Assembly: GCF_000247815.1 (NCBI RefSeq)
Contig: NC_021677.1
Location: 61,261,048-61,325,047, forward strand
Length of the DNA stretch: 64,000 bases
Reading direction: 5' to 3'
DNA from: Ficedula albicollis
Lineage: Eukaryota > Chordata > Aves > Passeriformes > Muscicapidae
The notes under the pieces are model-generated. The model was not told where the DNA came from. It saw only the letters and a list, made by a program, of their open reading frames with translations, and ran no database searches. Shown piece by piece: positions 15,961-27,865 of this stretch. The stretch's first letter is position 1. The number at the start of each line of letters is the position of its first letter. Position numbers and translations under genes: made by a program.

Positions 15961-18290
15961 TAAGGAGGAAGGAAAATCCTAACACAACAACTTTCCCTAT
16001 AGAAGGAAGATGCCCATGTCACAGTCTATTGGCACTTGGAAAGACACCTTGGGACATCCCTAAGCAGCACCACTTTGTCTGATCAACCCATTTGGAAGCC
16101 TCAGCTCTGATTAGGGTTGATGAATCAAATCAAACCAACCTCTCCTGCAGAAAAAAAACATTACAAATCTGAAACATCCCAGTGCTGCTTAGAAGAGCCA
16201 AGTCCTGTTGCCAGAAGTCTTGCCAAGTTCCTTGATGTCACCAAATCCATAAACATCATCTATAATGAGCAAAAAAGGAATGTTGTGTCACCTCTTACAA
16301 CAGGGTGACAGAGCAGAACAGCCTCTGTCAATACACTGTTTTTGTGGGTCACAGGAAGGTTTTATTTCTCTCTCAGAGCCTTGAATCCCTGCTTTAAGAC
16401 AACCAAGGGACACACTGGGCAGCTTTAGAGCTGCTCCTTTCCCTTCTCACCTGATCTGTATTTTGGCATGACTCCTTAGAAGAAGGGCAAATGTAATGAG
16501 GCAGCTACTGTACTTTTTATAACTCTCATCAGGTCTTTCATTTGGGCCAGCAAGGAAGCTTGTTAGAGCAGAGAAAGCAACTAAGCATCTCTGGAAAATG
16601 CTATTAAAATAGCAAGTAACAAATGAAAAGCTGGGACAGACTAAATGGTAAATACATGGCCTGGCAGTTCAGCACAGCTACATCCTGCTTGCCATTATTA
16701 TTTAATACTGGCATCGATTGAAGGATGAGGCAGACCAGGGAACTCTCTGTGGGGTTACTTGAATACCATTTCACTGTGAGATTAAATAAGCCCACAGGTT
16801 TGGATCATGCTGTTTGATGGGAGATTTTAATTAATTGATTAAATATTGGTGACTAGCGCGGTTGAGCAGTAAACAACACCTCCTTTATCATCTCCATGGG
16901 CAAACAAGTCCCTGCTAATTATCAGTGCCCAGCTCCAGGCTGGAAGCAGCACTGCATTAACCTGCTGCTCTGGAATAACAAGCTGCCCAGCCACTGTCCC
17001 ACATGCTGTGTGGAAGCAGCTGCTGCCATGGATCAGGCACTGCTCCATCCCCACCTCGGGGTGTCATTCCTGGTTGATACACAAACAACAGCCTGCTTTG
17101 TCCAGCAGTTTATTCCCAAGTTGTCCCTGGCCAGGATGGTCTCTTTAGGCAAGCAGATAAATTACCTTACAACCAGCCTGCTGATCACTGGCTGGAAATC
17201 TGTGGCTATGGGCATTAATTCCACACTTCTATCTGTCCTTCCAACTAACCATTACTCTTCCCAACAGCACCACCTAAATCTTTTCCTCAGAGGTAATTGC
17301 CAAGAGTTTGGAAGCAAGGTCACAGCAAACAATAAAAAAGAAGGATGGAAAGGTGAAGATGGGATACCTTTGAGCAGGGGAAGCTTCCTTCCCTGGCTTG
17401 GAGGTGTGCAGCACCTTGTGTGTACCTGGAGCTGCAGGGCAGAGCTGAGGATTGTGGAGCACGGCATTCCCTGCCTGAGCAGCTGTCCTGGAACTGGATG
17501 TGGAGAAAAGCTGCAAGGGAACAGAAGGGAGGATAGAAAGCAGCTACTCCCCATTTCTACAGATTCTAAGGAGCATTTTCCCTTATATGAGCAGAGTGAG
17601 ACTCAGCCTGTTTGTCTTTAGGAGAATTTGTCTCTTTAAAGAAACAAACCACTTTCTTTTCTTAAAAGCCATTTTTATTGCTTTTGACAACACACCACTG
17701 GAATGAAAGGAAATAATTTTCTGCTATTCTTTAGCTTCTTCCTTTGTTAGAACAGGTACATTTCCTGGGACTGATGATAAGGGTAACTGGTTAACTTGTT
17801 GCTGGTCATCCAATCTGACCATGCAAGTGAAAAAATCTGGAAATCCCTCAAAGCATCACAAAACTGCCACCACTCTGGAGAGTGATTAACCAACAACAAG
17901 TTCTTACAGGCACTGTCAACAAGACTGAAAGTCTCAAGATGTCATCACAGGGGCTCAGGCTTGAAAGTGTCAGCAACATGTAGCTCAAGAATAATCAACA
18001 AAAATCTTTCCAAAGGGCTTTGGCTGAAGTCCCTCAACACAAATCATTCAAACCAGCCAGAAACAGTGTCCTGAGCCACACCTTCAACCCCCAGTTCCTG
18101 CCACAGTCCAACCTTCAGCTACAAAATAAACACACACGGGGTTAACAATGAAGAATATTTACTTTCCTTCATATGGTACATTCTGTAAAGTGCTAAGTTC
18201 CTAAATTACACTGAGTTAAAATGATATATAGCTCTAGTATTTTAAACACAATAAATATAGAATGAACCTTGTGCAACTGCACTTGCAAGT

Positions 18291-18296
18291 TTTATT
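18291..18296 (-). terminator. CGRRF1: CGRRF1 poly(A) signal candidate
   Basis: TTTATT on the plus strand is AATAAA on the minus strand, 315 bp past the CGRRF1 stop. A second AATAAA at 17674-17679 (minus) could serve as a distal signal. Transcript data would be needed to choose. Confidence 0.5.
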
Positions 18297-18610
18297 CTTT
18301 TTTTAGTAGACAGCCTAAATTTAGTAGTCAAAATAGCCTCCAATAGTGCTCCAAGAAAATCTAGGAAGCAGTTATAAATAAAATCACATCCTTCAGAGCT
18401 ATCCTACGCACTTCTCCTGTCCACATTGCACGGGTAAGCAGCGCTCCTGCGAGCATATGGAGCGAGGAAAAATAAGGAAGCTGAAAATTACCCAACAGGA
18501 AAAAAAAAGCAAAATCCTACAAGTTAACACTACATATCTTCCCATAAATAGTCTGGCTTCCACATTTAATCTTAGTGCACACAACCCAGGTCTTTTATTT
18601 TTAACTCCCG

Positions 18611-21600
18611 TTAAAAAACTCTTCCAGGAAGAACATCTTGCAAGACACGGGTCGATTCATCCTCATCTTGCTCCTTTTTGCTGCAGAGTGGAAAAGACTC
18701 CTGCACGAACTGCCTGCACATTGGGCACTGCTGGAAATACTTGATGCAGCCATCACACAGGCACGTGTGTCTGCAGGGCAGGAGGACCCAGTTCACGGGG
18801 CCATTCTGGCAAACAACACAGTCCTTGCTGTTTTCTTCCTGCAATTCTGGTTCATCTCCAGCCAGCCCGGCCTTTTCCAGCAGCCCTCTGTCAGTGCTGC
18901 TCTCAGCAGGGAAGGCATCGCTGCAAGAGGGTGCAGGGCTATTTGCAGACATGAAGAGTTGCTAAAATACACATAAACACAAATATTTAGGAGTGAACAA
19001 TCTCTCCCCCAATCTCTGCACCCAGCTCCACTGGGTCCATTCACTGGGTCAAACAATGCCAGACTCTGTGTGGGTACTGGCAGCTGCCTGGCCCTCAGTT
19101 AAAGGCATTTCAGAAACATCAAATTACATAAAACAGTGGAAAAATATTAAAGGTAAGTGCTCAGACCTTGGCTGCATCAAATCAACGTCATGCATGAACT
19201 TTAACAGAAGTGCTCAGGTCTTGAGCAGCTCAGGTTTGTTTCTGGTCCATCAATCTCGGTGCCTAGAGGGATCTTCTATCCATTCCTACCAAAATTATAT
19301 CCACCACACTGTCAAATCTGTTTCACTCAACCCATTCTGCTCTTGCTCATATTCCAGTCCCCTGCTACTTTTTTGGTCTTATTTTACATGAAGCACAGAT
19401 TCTTCTGGGCATGATTCCTAACTGTAGTGCAAGGAAAAGGAATTTTTAAAAAGTAAGTTTCTTCAGAGGCTTTCCTGATTAAAAAGGAATTTTGAAGAAA
19501 GGAAATAAATATTCTAGAAAGAAGAAGCACTCAACAGTAAATTTCTTCCTACTGCTTTACTAAGTGGACACTGGAACTCCTTGATTAGAAGCAGTTAATT
19601 TTTCCAGGAAATCTTGAATATTTTCAAGGAAAATATTTCTGTACAGTAAGTTCCTGTGGCACTACTTAACTGATAAAATAATTTTAACTACCATCCAGTT
19701 CTTTGCATGACAATGGAAGTCTTGTACTAATTTAGGCTCCTGAAAGCCTACACAAACTAAAGTTAACACTGTCATACACATGAAACCAGACTCTGTGCAT
19801 AGCTTACCTTCAGGTCATGGTATTGACCTTGAGCTAGGAGGAGATACTGATACAAAATTCGGGAGGAAAGTCTGTAGCTTTCATCAGGAATGTGAATTAC
19901 AGCCACCATTGCAATCTACAAACATAAAAATGTCTACGTTTAACAACTTATTAGTCAGGCTGAGAAAACTGGGGGCATTTACCCTGGAGAAAAGAAGGAT
20001 CCAGGGAGAGCTCAGAGCCCCTTGCAGAGCCTAAAGGGGCTCCAGGAGAGCTGGGGAGGGACTGGGGACAAGGGATGGAGGGACAGGACACAGGGAATGG
20101 CTTCACTGCCAGAGGGCAGGGATGGGTGGGAGATTGGGAAGGAATTCTTTTCTGTGAGGGGGGTGAAACCCTGGCACAGGGTGCCCAGAGAAGCTGTGGC
20201 TGCCCCTGGATCCCTGTAAGGGATGTCCAGGTTGGACAGGGCTTGGAGCAGCCTGGGACAGTGGAAGGTGTCCCTGCCCACGGCAGGGGTGAAATAAATC
20301 TTTAAGGTCCCTTCCAACTCATATTACTCCATGATTCTCTGATTTACTTTGTTACAGCTTCTGACCTGCTTAATTCCTTAGACAATCAGGAATCCAACAA
20401 TGCTGACTTCAAGCAAGCACTGATTAAAAAAACTAAAATACACTGGACAATGTAGTACAAGAGAGCCCTTGGTGCTCCTTTAGCTTCCCACCCTGCTTCC
20501 CCATGGAGCTCCTCCGTGGCCATTTTATAGCAGAGACCTGCTCTGGCTGCTCCCACCTCATGGAATTACACCCCAAACTGGAAAGGCACCTGAGCAGTCT
20601 TCTCCACTTTCTCCTCCTACCCTCACAAACACACAGACTGCAGTTTTTAGACTCCAAAAATCACTAAGAAGTGATTGGCTTGTAATCTGAGCAGGCCAAA
20701 GACAAATTTCATTGGAAAGGATTCTGAACCCCCACGGGCTGACTTTAGATAATTCCTCTGGAAATACAAGCACTCTAAGCTTGCATGCTGTGCCTAACTA
20801 CCCCCACCCTGCCCAAATTACGTAATAGTCTCTAAAAGGCTGGGAAAAAAGAAAGTGAAATTCAATATTATTGTAGTTCCCAGAAGCTGTCAAAAGAGAA
20901 ATGAAATATAGAAGCTGTTTTGCTTTAAAAAGAAATTTAAAGGCAAATTAGACTTGCACTTCAAAATCCACACATGGCTAATTAAATACAGAGTTCAAAT
21001 GTGTACGTACCTACACATATGGATTTGTAAGAACTGATTTCACTATTCCTTGGCAAAAGGGTCTTTTTTTTTTTTCCTAAATCACAGTGCCTGAAAGCTA
21101 AGCTTCTACTTTAGCCATTAAAGTCTTCCAGTAATTTCTGTAACTTTTATATATGGTCATGCTAATTTTCTGGATCTAGAGGAAAATTATGGCACAAAAT
21201 CAAGTAGGGATGATCTTACCACAAAACCAGTTAGGATGAAAATCAACTCCCTCCCCCCCAGGAAAGAGACACTGGAACACCATCCACACTGCTGGACACC
21301 CACACAGACCCCCCCAAATAATTCAAAATGGTAATATCACACTGGCAAAGATCCATTTCCACACTCCACTTCTATTTTACAAGTTGTTTCAACAAACCAG
21401 ACGCAATTCTGACATTTGTCTGGCAAGGAGTTCAGGTGGAGTTACTCCCTGACTGGATTTACAGATTCTAGATGTGTTCCTTTCCTCCAACACCAGAGGA
21501 AAAATACCTCTCCCACTCTCCTTCCACCCCTTTCTTCTATGTTAAGGCTCAAAAGAGAGGTGTTACAAATTCATGCTAATGTCAAATACATTCAAATATT

Positions 21601-24600
21601 ACATTTAGAGTCTCTTTATGTTAAACCAATCTGACATGTGAACCTACAAAAATGTATTAAAACATCTCAAGTGGGGACAGGAGGGAGGAGGGCAGTCCTA
21701 AAATCAGGTGACAAGAAGCCCAGGACAGCCATCACCTGGAAAGGGGACAGATTTCTTAGGCACTGGTGTGATTACAGCTTGCAGATGAATGCATGGAAAA
21801 GTCTTCAGTGGATTTAGGCAATTTGCTTCTGAGTTCAGTTGTGCTGCTGTTCAAGGAGTTGGTGCAAGCAGATTATCAATCCAATGAAAAGATGGGAGAT
21901 AAAAGTGTGTCTCAAATTATTCAGAGACCATCGATTCAGGGTTATAAAGGGTATCCAACAGCATGTGGCAAGGTTGAAGCTGCTTTAATAGCAAGACATT
22001 AGGAGACCTTTTCTGGGGAGCTGAATATCTACTATCAGCCTCAAGCCAGACCTTCACCCCTTCCTGTAAGTGCCCTGGAGTTGGCTCCTGTGAGACACAA
22101 CCACGACACGCCCTGGAGTTGGCTCCTGTGAGACACAACCACGACACAGGGCAGAAAGGTAATTTCTAGGTTTCTAACAGCCAAGTCAGCAATCAGCTCC
22201 ATATCTGTGCCAGACTTTAAAAAAAAAATCCTCCTGCCTTGCCAACAGAATCCAAGAGTCTGCAGCAGCACAAGAGCTCCACCACAGGCCCGTGTGATCC
22301 CAGAAATCAGAGTAACAGGTTGCTAAACTGCCCCAAACCTCATTCCTCTGACCACAGGGACCTGGGCAGGCAGAAGCTTTGGGGAATTCACAAGCATCTG
22401 TTAAACGCTGTAGTGAGTAAGTAAAGAGTAAGCAATGTTTCTCCATTGCCTCTTCAAAGACTGAGGTTTGGAAGTTAAAGCTTTGAACTGCTTTATTTTA
22501 GAAAATAAAGTAAGGGACCAAATCCAAGGGAACAGGAAAGTGAAGCTGCTGTATTCAAGCCTCTCTCCTGAAATACTCAGACCTTAAACACAGTGACCCT
22601 GAAATATACTCTGCTATTACTTACAATATCGTATATTTCTCTGTCTTCTTCATCTGCTAATGTCAGCAATGCTACCAAGGGATAGCGAGCTCTAGGCACG
22701 GGGCCAAAATCCACAACTTGAGCATCTTCTGGTAACTGACAATATTTCTCTGCTTTGTCATTTTTTTTAATGCTTTGTCTGTGTCAAGGAAAACAATCAG
22801 TGGCTGAAATTGCAGACAAATGTGACGTTTGCATGAAGAGTATTTCTCATCATGTTCGTTCATAAATGAATTGTGCCAAAACCCATGATGTGTACACCAT
22901 CCTCAATGCTTTCTGTGCCAAAAAACCCAACATATTTTGTGAAAACAAATCAAAAAAAGGATACAAGTGCTGTTGTTTGTAGAGGTACTCATTATAGAGA
23001 GCATCCTCTAATGCCTGAGGAGTCTTTATCCTGAAGCAGTAGACATGTTTCTGCAGCGCTTCGTGGAGTTTCTGGACGTTGCAGCCCCAGTAGCAGGTAA
23101 GGACACAATCCTCCAGGCAGTCTGGTGTCAGTGTCACCCCCCCTTGGAGAAAGAGGAGAGTGATTTCATTAACTCACCACGTGTAGGAATCCTGGAATTG
23201 CTAAGTCCAGATGCTTGAAGAGCTGCGAGCAGAAAACACTTCAGTGTCACAGATTTTTATCATAGAATGGTGGACACCTTCCACTATCCCAGGCTGCTCC
23301 AAACCTTGTCCAGCCTGGCCTTGGACACTTCCAGGGATCCAGGGGCAGCCACAACTTCTCTGGGCACCCTGTGCCAGGGCCTCACCACCTTCACAGGGAA
23401 GAATTTCTTCCCACTATCCCATCTATCCCTGGCACTCGGGCAGTGGAAGCCATTCCCTGTCCCTTCAGGCCCTTGTAAAAGTTTCTTCTAGTCTCACTTC
23501 AGGTACTGAAAGGCTGCAATCAGGCCATCCCTAAAATGATTAACATTATAAAATAACAAAAATTATTTATCATTATAAACAAATCTTCTAACAATTTAGA
23601 TTCAGCTTAGTGTTTATGAAAGTCAGTGGGGATTAGGAAGTGGGTGTGAGGAGATAAAATGGCTCATTAAACTCACAAAAATACCACATGCATTTTATGA
23701 ATGGTAAATTTTAACTTCTGGTAATACTTTACACATGCACTGGCAGATACAAGAGCACAAGCCTTAGCCCAAAGTCCATTCCCTCCTGAGATAATGACAT
23801 TAATTGGATCACTCATCTACAAAACTCTCTGTGGTCTCAAAGAATAAAGCTTTTGATCATGCAGAGGAGAAAAAGGGTATCTAAGCTCTCCACTGTTTTT
23901 CCAAAAACCCGACAACTTCTAAACATTTCCTGCACCAACAGGAGCTCAAAGCTCCTGAAAAATCCCAGTTACTAAATTGTTGGATTTGTTGTGTTGGGGG
24001 GTTTTATGTTGAGGGAGGGAGAAATCTACTGCAGCCCTTCCTCATGCACTGGAGGGCCCCATATCTGTGTGGGTGGAAGATGCTCAGCCTTGCTCACTGC
24101 TCCCAGTGATGCAGAAGGCCATGAATTCCACTTCCTGTGTGGGTGATTTCAGGAATGACGGGGATATCTCGAACTCTTAAATTCAGTTTGCATTGGAGAA
24201 TGGAGAGAAAAAGAGGGTGATGATTTATTTATCTATTTATTAAAAATAGTGCACTTCCAAACACTGCTGAAGATCTGGGCATAGATTTAAGTGGGTGGCA
24301 CATATTCCATAATGAACTCTGTACAATTCTACAATTCCATGAAATTTATCGAAATGCCCACAGTGGTTGGTAATTTGCAAATGTTTTAGTTACTTAAACA
24401 TCTGCAATAGCAGGAAGTGTTCCATTAATGAGAATTAAACTGTACCTCCATATCCAAACACTTCACTTTTAAAAACACCACGTTTATAAACTGTGTAAAA
24501 GCTTATTTCTGTTGGAATGGAAGTGTATTTCCAAAGAATAATGACAGAGAAAAAGGGTGAGAGCAAGCACAATGATCTTTAAGGTCCCTTCTAACCCAAA

Positions 24601-27600
24601 CCATCCTGATTCTAGGCAGAAAATGGAAAGTACCAAGTTCAGGAATGCAAATTGACAAAAAATACATAAGAAATGCACTGACTTGTTACTGAAGCTGCAG
24701 CAGGACTAGGGATCTCCAACCCAAAAGGATTCTTCACTTGTCTCATCCGCTTTTTCAATACCCTTGTGCTGGATTCTGTCTCTTCTGAGTTCCTCAGAAT
24801 AACAGGAACACCCAAACCAAACCTAGGAGACACAAAACAAGAAAAACGAATGTGTTAGTGTTGACACATTTGATTTTTTTTTGTCAGCTCTAAATAGCAA
24901 GCAGCAAAACAAACAGAGGTAGCTTGGCTTTCCAGAATATCTGCTAGGATGCATGGATAAGATATCCTGCCATTTCGACTTCAGCTTTTTGTCAGAAGGC
25001 AGGAGTCCGCACAGTGATGCAGAGAATCTAAAAAAGTGAAAATATTTTGCTCTGGGTTCCTACAAAGGGAATAAAATTAATGAGAGTTGTCAGTGCCCTC
25101 TAGTGGTAAGGGACTAGGCCAGAATTTCCTCCCAACTGAGTCCTGCGGAGCTGAGCACCACTCCAGCCTCCTCCCGTGAGCAGGACACTTTGCACTGCCC
25201 CAGAGTGCTCCAAGCCCCATCCAACGCGGCCTTGAACCATTCCAGGGATCCGGGGGAAGCCACAACTTCTCTGGGCACCCTGTGCCATGGCTACATCTCC
25301 ATCACAGCCAAGAATTCCTCCCTAATATCCAAAATCAAGCTGTTCTCTGTCTGTTTAAAGCCATTCCTTCCATAGAAACATTTGCATTTCATCAGTGGCA
25401 TCATGGGAGGCTCTTGGCCATCCTTGATTTGAGCACACAGAGGGTCAGTTCTCTCTGCTACAAGGGAAAACACCCTCAGGGACTTCCCTGGGGCTGGAGG
25501 GGAATATCCCAGTTAAACATCTCACAAAGAAACCAGAGGCAGCAGCTGTTACCCTTCTTCAATATCCAAACCTCAACGGAGCTGATCTCTGCAGCTGCAT
25601 GTAAAGGTGCAACCTATTTTATACCAGAATCTGTCTGATTGTGAAGGAAAATCCTTGTTCCTTGGAAACTTTCTTTGCTGGTTGAAAGCAGCAGGATTAC
25701 CCTCATGAAAGCTTGTAAGATAAAAGAGCCTCTGGTACAGTTTTAGCAGCAGTTGAAGGCACAGAGGCCTTTCTGTTCCACAGTAAGTTGCGGTTTTCTG
25801 TAAATTTTAAGTGTAACAAGTGTAGGAAGGATGAATAAAGATACAGTTTTTATTTTATGATCCAACAGTCCAGATCATTATCTGTTAGAAGAGAACATTA
25901 ATTTATTCAAGTCAGTGCTAGCTTAGAAAAAGCAGGAATTTCCAAGGGTTTAGTTAATGAATTAATGTTTCTGCAGAGCCAGACTTCCAACAGCTGCTAA
26001 GCCTTCAGCTCCTCCTAACAGGAGCATTCCCCCTCCAGCTAAAAATACAATGCCCAGGTAATCAGGTGATCTAAATTCCACTCCACCCCTGTGCCCAGGG
26101 CACCTGTGGGACTGGCTCTGGGAGCTGCCTGTGCATTAACCTACTTGGACTGTGAGCAGAGCCACAGGTATCCAGGGCTGGCCACAGGAGCAGACTCCTC
26201 CCATCACTGCAAGGCTCGACAAAAGAGAACACAAACATTTCTTAACAGCTGGTGTTCTTCAGGCTGACTGACATCACCACAAACACATCATTAAACAAAT
26301 TAATGCTGAAAATTATGGGGGAGCCCAAATGCCACTGCAGCAATACCTCAGGTATTCTGTGCTCTGGTGACACCATTTGAATTTACAGTGGCTGTGCATT
26401 TGCATTTGCATTCTGTGTGGCAAATGAAGGATTTGAGTTGTTTTCCTGAGCAAGTTCAGAAACACTTGAGTTGTAACTGCAGCTGCAGGCATAGGGAAAT
26501 CCCTTGGAGGCTCCTGGTCATGGCCATGGCACAGGACAATTCCAAGTGAGCAGCAAATACCTCTGAGCAGCTGCCCACACATTCACCTGCTTGTATGTAC
26601 TGAGCTCCTGGCTACAGCTCCTCCTTGATTAACAGGCCCCTAATACTCCAGTTTGAAGAAAGAAATGCATATATATCCATAAACTCCAAAAATACCTAGT
26701 GCAGGTGCAACTGGAATCTCTGATCCTAAAAAAAAAAATGTCTCTGACAGTCCTCTGCAAACCCAAAAGACATCAGTGGACAGGTGCACACATATAAGGA
26801 TCTTGTATCACACAACTATTTCAGACTTTTTTGGAAAGGGGATTGCCAGCATTTAGTACAAGTAGATAAATAATGATTAAATTGGCAAAAGGATCAGTGG
26901 TTAGGGATAGACATGATGAAGATTGATCTAAATCATGGTTCAGTATCATCATTTTAAAACAGATAGCTTTATCACCAGCACTTTGCAGATATTAACATGG
27001 AACCAATAAGTGAATTTCAGCAACTCCAATTTTATTTTCACCACAAGCCACACGAGTTTGGTGTAGCCACAATTCCTACATGTAAGATTTTGATTGCCGA
27101 TCAACACTCTGCTCTTGGCAAGTACCAGTATTTACATTTACAGCCACTCCTGAGAGTTAGGGACATTCAAGGAGCTGTTTCTGGAAAAGGCAAGAGCGGC
27201 ATTTTCGTGGCACCCTCTCAAACGCAAGCAGAAGGTCTTTCACTCACCCCCTTCCCCCCTTGAGACATTGAGGAGATCAATTCACAGATTCACAGAATCA
27301 TTTCGGTTGGAAAAGACCCCAGATGCACCCAGGGAGTTAGTTGTGCAGAGCCAGAAGGTGCCCCCTGAACCTTCTTTTCTCCAGGCTAAGCCCCTTTCCC
27401 AGCTCCCTCAGCCACTCCTGGTGCTCCAGACCCTTCCCAGCTCCGTTCCCTTCCCTGGACACTCCGTAGATACAAACGCATTGTTTGACAACATTATGAA
27501 TGATACTACGAAAAACATTAAGAAAACATTTCGGTATTACTAAAAGAGGGACGAGCTTAACAGAAATATGTATAATTTCTTTTAAGAATTATTTTTATTG

Positions 27601-27834
27601 CTCGTTTAGAAGCCTAGGAAGGTTTGGGTTGGAAGGGACAATTCCAAGCCCCTGCCATGGGCCTGGCCTTGCCCCCCTCAGCACAGCCCAGGTCCCCTGG
27701 GCCGAGCCCCACCGGCCCCAGAGCACTGACCAGCCGAGGACGAGCGTGCTGGTGACGAGGAAGCAGATGGACACCAGGGCGATGTAAAACAGCGGCGAAT
27801 ACTCGTACAGCGTAACCAGGAACACGGCGGCCAT
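18611..27834 (-). CDS. CGRRF1: CGRRF1, membrane-anchored RING E3 ligase, complete
   Basis: CGRRF1 (cell growth regulator with RING finger domain 1) is a membrane-associated E3 ubiquitin ligase. The six coding exons are 27731-27834, 24683-24822, 22965-23142, 22625-22772, 19808-19915 and 18611-18961. All phases close, giving 1029 bp and 342 aa. The protein starts MAAVFLVTLYEYSPLFYIA, and residues about 12-34 form one hydrophobic membrane segment. The last exon carries a C3HC4 RING of the IAP-like spacing: C274, C277, C289, H291, C295, C298, C305, C308. The C-terminus (after KKEQDEDE) runs about a dozen residues past the end I know for the mammalian protein. Intron 3 (22773-22964) is U12-type. 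The gene is divergent from GMFB, with about 2.5 kb between start codons, and a 55-bp minisatellite lies just upstream. I am sure of the identity; the exon edges were placed by codon continuity and GT/AG sites. Confidence 0.95.
18962..19807 (-). other. CGRRF1: CGRRF1 intron 5
   Basis: It is flanked by the donor AAG|GTAAGC and the acceptor TTTTAG|CAA. I see no repeat family or gene in it. Confidence 0.85.
19950..20343 (+). mobile_element. CR1 LINE 3' fragment, about 390 bp
   Basis: It starts in 'ggctgagaaaactgggggcatttaccctggagaaaagaagg', passes 'ggaatggcttcactgccagagggcaggg' and 'agagaagctgtggctgcccctggatccctg', and ends 'gtcccttccaactcatattactccatgattctctga'. It is antisense to CGRRF1 and very like the copy at 56375-56742. 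Confidence 0.9.
22072..22147. repeat. Tandem duplication, 2 x 38 bp, identical
   Basis: The copies start at 22072 and 22110 and are identical over 38 bp. They lie in CGRRF1 intron 4. Confidence 0.92.
22773..22964 (-). other. CGRRF1: CGRRF1 intron 3, U12-type GT-AG
   Basis: The 5' splice site is TT|GTATCCTT (22957-22964, minus), the exact U12 GT-type donor. TTCCTTGAC (22783-22791, minus), a perfect U12 branch-point motif, lies about 11 nt before the acceptor AAAG|CATT. There is no polypyrimidine tract next to the acceptor. The exon junction codes H-F-I in frame. Confidence 0.9.
23258..23530 (-). mobile_element. CR1 LINE 3' fragment
   Basis: 'tcatagaatggtggacaccttccactatcccaggctgctccaaaccttgtccagcctggccttgg', then 'gggaagaatttcttcccactatccc', in reverse orientation. 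Confidence 0.85.
24565..24616 (+). mobile_element. CR1 3' tip
   Basis: 'caatgatctttaaggtcccttctaacccaaaccatcctgattctagg' is a bare CR1 3' end. Confidence 0.7.
25180..25355 (-). mobile_element. CR1 LINE 3' fragment
   Basis: 'tgctccaagccccatccaacgcggccttgaaccattccagggatccgggggaagccacaacttctctgggcaccctgtgcc' followed by 'aagaattcctccctaatatcc', in reverse orientation, without the terminal tail. Confidence 0.8.
27285..27470 (-). mobile_element. CR1 LINE fragment
   Basis: 'cagattcacagaatcatttcggttggaaaagacccc' is a reverse CR1 tip. It is joined to more internal CR1 sequence ('tttctccaggctaagcccctttcccagctccctcagcc'), so the copy has an internal deletion or rearrangement. Confidence 0.75.
27606..27662 (-). 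mobile_element. CR1 3' tip
   Basis: 'agaagcctaggaaggtttgggttggaagggacaattccaagcccctgccatgggc' is a reverse CR1 end, about 70 bp from the donor of CGRRF1 exon 1. Confidence 0.7.
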
Positions 27835-27865
27835 CGGGCCGGCCCCACCGCCCTCAGCCCGCGAC
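27835..27865 (-). promoter_or_regulatory. CGRRF1: CGRRF1 5'UTR and core promoter region
   Basis: Only about 30 bp separates the CGRRF1 ATG (context GGCCCGATGG) from the first unit of the minisatellite. The transcription start must therefore lie within or beyond the repeat array, unless the 5'UTR is very short. No TATA box is seen. Confidence 0.4.

Larger units (their letters stand above)
7917..18270. other. Intergenic, SAMD4A promoter to CGRRF1 3' end
   Basis: I recognise no gene. It holds CR1 fragments (listed separately), a 62-bp tandem duplication, an A/T-rich stretch at 8165-8215, and one 241-codon open frame at 16899-17621 with no recognisable similarity. The frames overlapping the CR1 pieces are repeat-derived. 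Confidence 0.7.
19916..22624 (-). other. CGRRF1: CGRRF1 intron 4
   Basis: The donor is ATT|GTAAGTAAT and the acceptor TTTGTAG|ATT. It contains a forward CR1 at 19950-20343 and a 38-bp tandem duplication at 22072-22147. Confidence 0.85.
23143..24682 (-). other. CGRRF1: CGRRF1 intron 2
   Basis: The donor is ACAA|GTCAGT and the acceptor CTCCAAG|GGGGGG, which sits inside a G7 run. It contains a reverse CR1 at 23258-23530 and a short CR1 tail at 24565-24616. Confidence 0.8.
24823..27730 (-). other. CGRRF1: CGRRF1 intron 1
   Basis: The donor is GGCTG|GTCAGT and the acceptor CTCCTAG|GTTTGG; the junction codes Trp-Phe. It contains three reverse CR1 pieces (25180-25355, 27285-27470, 27606-27662). 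I saw nothing else recognisable. Confidence 0.85.
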
